Shown piece by piece: positions 17,023-25,900 of a DNA stretch of 64,000 bases (position 1 is its first letter; each line of letters starts with the position of its first letter). The stretch is from the NCBI GenBank assembly GCA_965243165.1, contig OZ251535.1, forward strand, positions 3,125,971 through 3,189,970, given 5' to 3'. The notes beneath the pieces were generated by a model that did not search any database, was not told the origin of the DNA, and worked only from the letters and a program-made list of their open reading frames with translations. The position numbers and the translations under genes were made by a program. Source of the DNA: CATQHD01 sp965243165. GTDB taxonomy: Bacteria > Actinomycetota > Acidimicrobiia > Spongiisociales > Spongiisociaceae.

Positions 17023-20000
17023 TCAGGGTTGGGCGGCGGCGGGGGTGGGTTGGGTGTCGGCGGGGGCGCGGTTGATGGCTCGGACGAAGAAGGATGCCAT
17101 CTGGGCGCGGGTTACGGGTTGGTTGGGGCAGTAGTCGAGGGGCTCGGCGGAGCATCCTCTGGTTACGCCTGTTTGGTACATGCCCTCCAACGCAGCCAAC
17201 ACTTCGGGGGAGAGGCCCTCTACGTCGCCGAAACGGCTGGTTTCGGTGGGGACGGCGTCTAGGTGGGGGAAGGCGCCGATCATCATGATGGCCATGTCGG
17301 CGCGGGTGACTACTCCGCCGGGGTTGAACAGATCGTTGGTGGTTCTGAAGGCTCCTACGGAGACGACCCACTCCGCGAAGGGGCGGAACCACTCGTCGGC
17401 TTCGACGTCGGCGAGCACGATTCCTTCGGGGGCTTGGATGGTCCAGCGCTGGGAGACGGCCCGGTGCAGGAAGGCGGACATCTGCCGGCGGGTGATCTGC
17501 GCGTCGGGGCAGTATTTGGTGGCGTCCTGGGCGTCGCAGCCGAGGGTGATCCGCCACACCGCTATGCGTTCGATGTTGGCTTCGTGGACGTTGCCGTCGT
17601 CGTCGCAGAAGCGGCCGACGCACACCGGAGCAGGAGGCGCGGGGGGAGGCGCGCCGCCGCCGCCTCCTCCTCCACCGCCGCCGGATGGGGGAGGCGCACC
17701 ACCGCCGCCGCCGCCGCCGCCCCCTCCTCCGCCTCCGCCGCCGCTGGGGGGCGGGGCCGGGGGCGGTGCGGGCGGGGCCGGGGGTGGTGCGGGCGGGGCT
17801 ACGTTGGTGATGCTGAGGTAGGCGGTGTCCGAAGCATTCCCCAAGGCGGCGGCGGTTCCGGTTACGGCGATGCGTTCGGTTCCTTCGGTGACGGTGTCGG
17901 CGAGGATCACGACCCCGAAGGACGCCTGGGCGGACTGCTGCCCGGCGGGGATGGTGATGGGGAAGCTGGACGGGCGGAGGTTGCGGTAGTCACTACCGCT
18001 GGAGGCGGTGGTTCCGGCGCCCCCGGCCCTGACCGCGACTTCGGTGGGTTGGGAGCGCGGATTTCCGACCAGACTGGCGGTGGCGTTGACCGTCAGGGAG
18101 GAGGATCCCCGGTCTTCCCGCACGGTGGAGGGGCTGAGGGTGAGGGCGATCCCGGTCGGGGGGTCGTCGTTGTCGGTGATGGTCAACACCGCCGGATTGA
18201 CGATGAAGTCGGCCAAGGCGCCGGTAACGGTCAGGGTTTTGTCTTCCTCTGATATGCGGTCGTCGCGGGGGCCGTCCAAAGCAAGCGTGAACGTCCCCGT
18301 GCCGCTGTTGGCGTTGGCTGCGATGGTGATATCGAACGGGTCAGAAACGGTGGCCTCGTAGTCGTCGCCCGCGGCGGCGGTTCCCCCGCCCACGCTGACC
18401 GTAATCGTCTGGGGGTCAGTAAACATTACCCCGCTGGGGTAGGCGGCCTGCACCGTAACCGTAGCCGAGGCGGCCCCTTCCGCCAATGAAGTCAACGTTT
18501 GGGGCGGGGTTGCGGAGTCCAGCAAGGTGAGGGTTACGGGGGCGTCGTCGTCGATGATCGTCAGCGAATCCGTCCCGATGGTGAAATCCGTTACGGTTCC
18601 GGAGACGGTTACGGTTTCGGGGCCTTCGGCGGCGGTGTCGTCTTCGTCAGAGCCGATGACCAGATTGAAGGAGGCAGACCCAGAAGACTGGTAGGCGGGT
18701 ATGACCACGTTCACGCCGGTTACCGCTTGGTAGTCGGTTCCGGAGGCGGCTTCCCCGGAGGCGCCGACTGTGATGGGCACGACCAACGCCTTGGACAATA
18801 CGGTGGTGGTTCCATCCTGGTAGGCGGCTTTCACCTGCACCCGGGTGGTTCCTCCGTCTTCGCGGACGCTGGTCAACGGATCCCCGCCGGGGGTTTCCAA
18901 CGTCAGGTCGATGTTGGCCGGGGGGGTGTCGTTGTCGGTGATTTCGAGGCTGGCGCCCACAACAGGCAGGGTTCCCACGTCCCCGCCCGTGATCAGGATG
19001 GTCTCGGCTACTTCGTCGGCGTTGTCGTCGTTCACCTCGATCGTGAAATCTGCCTGCCCCGTCGTAGCGTTGGCGGCTATCTCGATGCCCAGCGCGTGTC
19101 CAGAGGGCGTCCCTGACGGCGCCGACAAACCGGACACCCGGAAGTCTTCCCCCTCGTCCCAGGAGTTGCCGGCGTCGGCGGCGGCGGTTCCTCCCGTGAT
19201 GTTGACGCCGACCCACCTGGAGGTGCTGGGCGTCGGCGAGGTCGGGTCGGTGGCCCTCACCCGCACCGTCGTCGAAACGGAGTTCTCCATCAGCGACGTC
19301 AGCGCCGTGTCGTTCGTGTCCAAGAACTCCAACGTGATGCCGCTGTCCACGATGCGCACAGTGTCCGATTCCGAATTCGTAGAGTCCCCCGACATTGTTC
19401 CCGTAACCTTCAGGTTCTCCCCGCCTGCCTCGGCGCTGCTGTCGACCCGGGCGGTCAAATTGAAGGTACCCGAAGCGCTGACTTGTCCGGCGGGGATGCT
19501 CACATCGAACGTTGCTGTGTTCACGCAGGCATCCTCGGTGGTCGGAGGGCACGACGAAGCCAGAGTGGCTCCGTTGGTGTCGCCGGAGGCGACGGCCATG
19601 TTCACCGTCGTATCCGAAGTCAGCTCGGACCCCGTCGCGTCCTTGAACCCGGCGGTGACCGTTACCGTATGCGCCGCTGCCTGCTCCACCACCGTTCCCG
19701 GCGACACCGACACCTCCAAACCGTCGTCCGACGCCGGAATCGTCAAAGTATCGGAAGCAACCGTTCCGCCCGGAACCGTCCCGGTGATCGAGAATGTCTC
19801 CGCCGCCTCCGCAACCGTGTCGTCGACCACCGACAGGCCTGTCAGCGTCGTCCATGAGCTGATCGTCGTGGAACCGGTCGAGATGACAACCGACACCGGA
19901 GAGCCGGGGGCGGTGAAATCCATCCCGCCGTCCTGCGCCGTCGACGGCGAATCCTCCTCCGCCGTTACCAACACCACCAAACTCTCGGACAAATCGTTCG

Positions 20001-22665
20001 TTACCCCCGATCCCAACGCCGCCCTGACCCGCACCGGCCCTGTTTCGTCCTCCGGCAACTCCTTCTGGTTGCCGGGCGTTCCGCCGTCGGTGTCCGCCGT
20101 CAACGAAACATCCAAATCATCGTCGGTGATCTCCAACACCGCCCCCTCGACCGTGAACCCCGCCGCCGAGCCGCTCACCGCCACCGACTCCGGGCCCTCT
20201 GCGATCATGTCATCGGTGATCCCCAACCCTGACAACGCCGTTGCCGAACTGCTGGTATCCCCCGCCGGGATGCTCAACACAACCGCCGTCCCCGGCGCCG
20301 TGAAATCCGCCGCCTCGGTATCGTCGCCCGCCGCGAACGACAACGTCACATCCACCGCCCCCGTCAATTCCGAAGACTGAGCCCCCTCGAACTCGGCGGT
20401 TACCGACACATCCCCTGCGTCCCCCGCCCCCTCCGCCGCCGAAGCGGCGCTGAGGGTGAGCGCAATGGTCTCGGTTATCTCCAGATCGGCGCCGACAACG
20501 GACGACACCCCCGGCGCCGCCCCGTCGAACCGGATCGTCTCCGTTCCCTCCGCTATTCCGTCGTCCCTGGGTGTGATCGTCACATCAGCCGACCCGCGGC
20601 CGTTCTGAAGGTTTATCACCACCGTCTCCGCACTGCGCGTGTAATCATTCGACGAACCCTCATCCGCGGTCCCCCCCGTCGCGCCCACCGTAACCGTCAC
20701 CGCCGCGCCAGCTGTGTTCGCCCCGACACCGGCGGCCTTCACCCGCACCCTCTGCTGCCCCCCGGCCTCGCTGATGCCCGACAGAGCCGCTTCACCGCTG
20801 TCGGCCTCTGCCAAAGTCAACGTAACAACCCCCGGCTCAGAAAGCACGACCTCGGCCGAAGACACCTCCACCGCCGCCGTTCCCACCGCCGCCGACCCCG
20901 AAAACACCAGCGTCTCCGCCCCCTCCGTCCCCTCCGAAGCAGAATCGTCAACGGCCGTCAACCGGACGGTCCCGCTCGCGGTCGTGCTCCCCGCCGGGAT
21001 GCTGATCGTGAACATGTTGTTCGACACCGCGGGCCCCCCGGCAGTCGCCGCCAAAGTGAAATCAGCATCCGCGACCCCGCCCGAGGCGGCTCCCGCCGCC
21101 GTCACCGTTACGTCCGTCGCCGACGTCAACACCGATGACGAACCCGCGAACTCGGCGGTAACCACCACATCCACCGCATCGCCTTCTTCCAACTCCGAAG
21201 TTCTATCCACCGACAACGCAATATCAGCGTCATCATCCCCGATCGTTACCACAGCCCCCGTCAGCGGCCCCACCGCCGTCGAAGACAATGTACCCCCCAC
21301 CGTAAACGTCTCCGGCCCCTCCACCACATCGTCATCCGTAACAGTCAAACCAGCCAACGAAACAGTGTCCGACCCTATCGACATAGCCGGGATAGTAACC
21401 GTATCCGGTGACGACGGAGAATAAGAAAAATCATCGGCCCCTGCCTCCCCCGCCTCCGGAGACGCCGGCGGCGCCGCCGACAACGTAACCACCGTCTCCG
21501 ACGCAATAACCGAACTGGTAGTCGCCGTCGGGAAACCCGCCGAAACCACCACCCCCGACCCGGACGCCCCCTCTCTCCACACCGACTGCACACCGTTCGC
21601 CCCGGTGTCCGTATCCACCGTCACAATAATGTCATCATCGCTGTCGTCCTTGAACACAATCTCCAAAGGCAACGCCCTAAATCCAGACGGCAACTGATCA
21701 AAGGTAAACTCAAAGGTCTTATCACCCTCCGCTATGGTATCCTGCGAAGCTCCCAACCTCCAAACATAGAAATCACCTGTATTTGTATCACTATCCGAAC
21801 AATTTGCCTGAGTTTGTGTCCATAAGTTACCTGAACCCCAAATCAGGCACTTAGCGCCACCTGAGGGATAACGAAGCTCATACTCGGTACCACTAACAGC
21901 CGTACCATCCCTGGCGCGGATTCGCGGCCTTATACCAGTACTATAAGAAAGATTCCTAGCATCTTCAAAGGTATCCCTGGTTGTCCCACGGTTACGGCCC
22001 GCATAAGCCTGAACCTGATCGTCAACTTGCCTACTGGCGTCCGGACCCTCACTCCAATCCATACCCTCGATACGCGACGAACTAAAACGAATCACCCGGT
22101 GCTCGTCGGTGATCGTAATATTATAATTACCGATATTCGCATATCCAGAGGGGGTCGTATGGCTAATCCATATACCCGCCGGAGGCTCCATAGTATCATC
22201 AGCAGGAGCCACCATCCACAAATTATGTTCCCCGCTCGTCTGACCCGCCTTGATAGTCACATTAAAAGTATTATCATTTATCCCAGTCGCAGTAGTACCA
22301 TCCCCAGTATAGATACCGTAATCCACGGTGTTGATTCCGCAACTAGTGATCTTCTTCATATTCGTAAACGTACACGACCCTGGTGTAGTGCCAGTCCAAG
22401 CATTCACTGTCACCCCCACCGTAACATCCGCGGTCGGAGCCGTATCAACCGTAGCTCTATAAACCGCGTTCACCTGATCACCGCCCTCATTGATATTGCG
22501 AATCACCTCTTCTTGGGTGACGCCGTCGACCGTGACGGTGCGGACCACGCTCATCGTTATTGAAGGCGTCTGCCCCTCCACCGGCTCCGGAACCGACAGG
22601 AGCGCCGACACCAACGCCAGCGCCATCGCCAGCGCCCCCAGCGCCAGCACCCTCCGCATCACCAT
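17023..22665 (-). CDS. Giant Calx-beta repeat surface protein with SLH domain, paralogue 1
   Basis: An 1880-residue secreted protein. A signal peptide (RRVLALGALAMALALVSALL, then cleavage before about residue 33) is followed by a unique ~330-residue N-terminal region with paired cysteines. Many Calx-beta-like repeats follow, marked by EGPETFTVGGT, TITDNDDPP and EGxETxxxxG motifs with Asp clusters typical of calcium binding. A Pro/Gly linker (about 1620-1675, GCC-type trinucleotide runs) leads to three SLH-like repeats (FCDDDGNVHEANIERIA; ADEWFRPFAEWVVSVGAF; SPEVLAALEGMYQTGVTRGC). The role is probably an adhesin or S-layer-anchored fibre. Expression appears phase-variable because a G13 tract lies in the promoter spacer. 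A close paralogue is adjacent. Confidence 0.9.
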   Translation of the reverse strand: MVMRRVLALGALAMALALVSALLSVPEPVEGQTPSITMSVVRTVTVDGVTQEEVIRNINEGGDQVNAVYRATVDTAPTADVTVGVTVNAWTGTTPGSCTFTNMKKITSCGINTVDYGIYTGDGTTATGINDNTFNVTIKAGQTSGEHNLWMVAPADDTMEPPAGIWISHTTPSGYANIGNYNITITDEHRVIRFSSSRIEGMDWSEGPDASRQVDDQVQAYAGRNRGTTRDTFEDARNLSYSTGIRPRIRARDGTAVSGTEYELRYPSGGAKCLIWGSGNLWTQTQANCSDSDTNTGDFYVWRLGASQDTIAEGDKTFEFTFDQLPSGFRALPLEIVFKDDSDDDIIVTVDTDTGANGVQSVWREGASGSGVVVSAGFPTATTSSVIASETVVTLSAAPPASPEAGEAGADDFSYSPSSPDTVTIPAMSIGSDTVSLAGLTVTDDDVVEGPETFTVGGTLSSTAVGPLTGAVVTIGDDDADIALSVDRTSELEEGDAVDVVVTAEFAGSSSVLTSATDVTVTAAGAASGGVADADFTLAATAGGPAVSNNMFTISIPAGSTTASGTVRLTAVDDSASEGTEGAETLVFSGSAAVGTAAVEVSSAEVVLSEPGVVTLTLAEADSGEAALSGISEAGGQQRVRVKAAGVGANTAGAAVTVTVGATGGTADEGSSNDYTRSAETVVINLQNGRGSADVTITPRDDGIAEGTETIRFDGAAPGVSSVVGADLEITETIALTLSAASAAEGAGDAGDVSVTAEFEGAQSSELTGAVDVTLSFAAGDDTEAADFTAPGTAVVLSIPAGDTSSSATALSGLGITDDMIAEGPESVAVSGSAAGFTVEGAVLEITDDDLDVSLTADTDGGTPGNQKELPEDETGPVRVRAALGSGVTNDLSESLVVLVTAEEDSPSTAQDGGMDFTAPGSPVSVVISTGSTTISSWTTLTGLSVVDDTVAEAAETFSITGTVPGGTVASDTLTIPASDDGLEVSVSPGTVVEQAAAHTVTVTAGFKDATGSELTSDTTVNMAVASGDTNGATLASSCPPTTEDACVNTATFDVSIPAGQVSASGTFNLTARVDSSAEAGGENLKVTGTMSGDSTNSESDTVRIVDSGITLEFLDTNDTALTSLMENSVSTTVRVRATDPTSPTPSTSRWVGVNITGGTAAADAGNSWDEGEDFRVSGLSAPSGTPSGHALGIEIAANATTGQADFTIEVNDDNADEVAETILITGGDVGTLPVVGASLEITDNDTPPANIDLTLETPGGDPLTSVREDGGTTRVQVKAAYQDGTTTVLSKALVVPITVGASGEAASGTDYQAVTGVNVVIPAYQSSGSASFNLVIGSDEDDTAAEGPETVTVSGTVTDFTIGTDSLTIIDDDAPVTLTLLDSATPPQTLTSLAEGAASATVTVQAAYPSGVMFTDPQTITVSVGGGTAAAGDDYEATVSDPFDITIAANANSGTGTFTLALDGPRDDRISEEDKTLTVTGALADFIVNPAVLTITDNDDPPTGIALTLSPSTVREDRGSSSLTVNATASLVGNPRSQPTEVAVRAGGAGTTASSGSDYRNLRPSSFPITIPAGQQSAQASFGVVILADTVTEGTERIAVTGTAAALGNASDTAYLSITNVAPPAPPPAPPAPPPAPPPSGGGGGGGGGGGGGGGAPPPSGGGGGGGGGGAPPPAPPAPVCVGRFCDDDGNVHEANIERIAVWRITLGCDAQDATKYCPDAQITRRQMSAFLHRAVSQRWTIQAPEGIVLADVEADEWFRPFAEWVVSVGAFRTTNDLFNPGGVVTRADMAIMMIGAFPHLDAVPTETSRFGDVEGLSPEVLAALEGMYQTGVTRGCSAEPLDYCPNQPVTRAQMASFFVRAINRAPADTQPTPAAAQP

Positions 22666-22720
22666 CTCTCCCTACTCCAATCCGGGCCGAACCGGCCCAA
22701 AGGCGACCATCATCCAAACA

Positions 22721-22748
22721 ATTATACCCCCCCCCCCCCGTAAGTCAA
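22721..22748 (-). promoter_or_regulatory. Phase-variable promoter with G13 spacer (paralogue 1)
   Basis: On the minus strand: -35 TTGACT (22748-22743), spacer TAC plus thirteen G (16 bases), then a perfect -10 TATAAT (22726-22721), 55 bases before the ATG. Gain of one G gives the optimal 17-base spacer. This is the same design as the Neisseria porA and opc promoters. Confidence 0.85.
22727..22739. repeat. C13/G13 homopolymer
   Basis: Thirteen consecutive C on the plus strand inside the promoter spacer of paralogue 1; expected to change length by slipped-strand mispairing. The rest of the 22749-22938 spacer between the paralogues shows no gene. Confidence 0.97.
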
Positions 22749-22938
22749 ACACCCCTCGGAATGAAGGGGAGCAGGGGAGGCAAGGGCCGGAGCGGGGCGG
22801 CGGGCGGGAATCCCCGGCCCGTGGAGGGTGATCCCACCCCGTACGGCGCCGGCAGGCCTTCCCCTGTTCGGGCGGCCCGCCCGTCGGACCGTGGACGCGG
22901 CCCCGACGCGGAGCGCGAGGCGGTTGGCTGAGCCTGAG

Positions 22939-25900
22939 TCAGGTCTGGGCGGCGGCGGCGGGGGTTGGTTGGGTGTCGGCGGGGGCGAGGTTGACGGCCC
23001 GGACGAAGAACGAAGCCATCTGCGCCCGGGTTACCGGCTGGTCGGGGCAGTAGTTCAGCGGCTCGGCGGAGCATCCTCTGGTTACCCCCGTCTGATACAT
23101 CCCCTCGAGGGCGGCGAGAACTTCGGGGGAGAGGCCCGCGGCGTCGCCGAACCGGCTTTCTGCGGTTGGGACGGCGTCGAGGTGGGGGAACGCGCCGATC
23201 ATCATGATCGCCATGTCCGCCCGGGTAACCACCCCGCCCGGGTCGAACACCCCCTCGGGGGCGCTGAAGGCCCCGACGGAGACGACCCATTCCGCGAAGG
23301 GGCGGAACCATTCGTCGGCGCCTACGTCGGTGAGCTCGATCCCTTCGGGCGCTTCGATGGTCCACCGCTGGGAGACGGCCCGATGCAGGAAGGCGGACAT
23401 CTGCCGGCGGGTGATCTGGGCGTCGGGGCAGTATTTGGTGGCGTCCTCAGCGTCGCAGCCGAGGGTGATCTGCCAGGCGGCGATGCGTTCGATGTTGGCT
23501 TCGTGGACGTTGCCGTCGTCGTCGCAGAAGCGGCCTACGCACACCGGCGCAGGCGGCGGGGCCGGGGGCTGGGCTCCTCCACCGGCCGGGGGCGGGGCTC
23601 CTCCGCCTCCTCCCCCTCCTCCGCCGGATGGGGGAGGCGCACCGCCGCCGCCTCCTCCCCCTCCACCCCCACCTCCTCCGCCGCCGCTGGGAGGCGGGGC
23701 GGGCGGGGCGGGCGGGGCCGTGTTGGTGATGTTGAGGTAGGCGGTATCTGCGGCGTTTCCCAGGTCGGCGGCAGTTCCGGCTACGGCGATGCGTTCGGTT
23801 CGTTCGTCGACGGCGTCGGAGAGGATCACAACCCGGAACGACCCCCGGGCGGATGATTGCCCGGCGGGGATGGTGATAGGGAAGCTGGACGGGCTGAGGC
23901 TGCGGTAGTCCCTTCCGCTGGAAGCGGTGGTCCCGGCGCCGCCGACGCGGACCGCGACTTCGGTCGGCTGCGAGCGGGGGTTCCCGACCAGACGGGCGGT
24001 AACAGTCACCGCCAGGGAGGAAGCCCCCCGGTCTTCCCGCACGGTGGAAGGGCTGACGGAAAGGTCGATCCCGGTCGGAGGGTCGTCGTTATCGGTGATG
24101 GTCAACACCGCCGGATCGATGACGAACCAGTCCGACGCGCCGGTAACGGTCAAGGTTTCATCCCCCTCTGATATGCGGTCGTCGTTGATGGCGAGTGTGA
24201 ACGATCCTGTTGCGCTGTTGGCCCCGGATGCGATGCCGATATCGAACGGATCGGCAGAGAAGGTGGCCTGGTAGTCGCCGGCGGCGGTGGTTCCCCCGCC
24301 CACGCTGACCCGCACCGGAATGTAGCCGGAACGGGTATTCGAGCCAGGGTAGGCGGCCCGCACCTTAACCGTGGTTGCGCCGGTTCCTTCCGCCAGTGAA
24401 GCCAAAGGCTGGGGCGGGGTCGCGGAGTTCAACAAGGTGAGCGTGATAGGGAAGTCGTCGTCGAGGATGCGGAATAGAACCGGAACAACGGCGAACCCGG
24501 GTACCATCCCCCCGGTGGAGATGGTTACGGATTCGGGGCCTTCGGCGTCGTCATCGTCCTGAGCGGCCAGACCGAAAGAAGCAGACCCCGAAGACCGGTA
24601 GGCGGGAATGACCACGTTCACGCCGGTTACCGCCTGGTAGTCGGTTCCGGAGGTGGCTTCATTGGCCGCGCCGACTGTGATGGGCAAAACCAACGCCCGG
24701 GACAACACCGTATTGCCCTGGTAGGCGGCTTTCACCCGCACCCGGGTGGTTCCCCCGTCTTCACGGACGCCGGTCAGGGGAGCGCCGCCGGGGGTTTCCA
24801 ACGTCAGGTCGATGGTGGACGGAGGAGCGTCGTTGTCCGTGATGCTGAGGCTGGACCCAACAACGGACACCGACCCCACATCCCCGCCGGAGATCAAGAT
24901 GGTCTCGGCTGCTTCGTCGGCGTTGTCGTCGTTCAACACGATGGTGAAATCCGCCTGCCCCGTCGTTGCGTTGGCGGCTATGACTATTCCCAGCGCGTGT
25001 CCGGAAGGCGTTCCCGACGGCTTGGGCAAAACCGTTGCTCGGAAGTCCTCCCCCTCGTCCCAGGAACCCCCGGCGTCGGCGGCGGCGGTTCCGCCTGTGA
25101 TGTTGACGCCGACCACCCTCCGGCCGGTTGTCGCAGCAGGCGCGGTTGCCTTCACCCGCACCTGCGTCGACCCGGACCCCTCACCCAGCGACGCCAGCGC
25201 CGTGTCGTTCGTGTCCAGGAACTCCAACCGGATGCCGCTGTCCACGATGCGCACAGTTGCCGAAGCCGAATTCGAAGAGTCCCCCGACACCGTTCCCGTA
25301 ACCTTCAGCGTCTCCCCGCCCGCCTCCGCGGTGCTGTCGTCCCGGGCGGTCAGACTGAACGTACCCGAAGCGCTGACCTCCCCGGCGGGGATGCTGATAT
25401 TGAACGTTGCCGTGTTCGCGCAGGCGTCTTCGGTGGTCGGGGGGCACGACGACGCCAGAGCGGCTCCGTTGGTGTCGCCGGAGGCGACGGCCATGTTCAC
25501 CGTCGTCGCCGCCGTCAGCTCAGACCCCGTCGCTCCCGACCCCGACGGGTCCGCGAACCCGGCGGTGACCGTTATCGTATGCGCCGCCGCCTGCTCCACC
25601 ACCGTTCCCGGCGACACCGACACTGCCAAACCGTTGTCCGACGCCAGAATCGTCAAAGTATCGTGGGTCACTGTTCCGCCCGAAACCCCGGTGATCCGAA
25701 AAGTCTCCGCCCCCTCCGCAACCGCGTCGTCGTTTATCGACAGCCCCGTCAGATCCGTCCATTCGCTGGCCGTCTCGCCGGCCCGGATGACAACCGACGC
25801 CGGCGTCGAAGGAGCGGTGAAATCCACCCCGCCGCCCGCCGCCGACGACGGGGAATCCTCCCCCGCCGACACCTGCACCACCAAATCCTGGGTCAAAGCG

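Noticed and set aside
18845..20380. 511-residue plus-strand frame opposite giant surface protein 1, Ser/Thr/Val-rich with repeats
   Set aside because: The repeats mirror the Calx-beta codons on the other strand; no start signal or family match.
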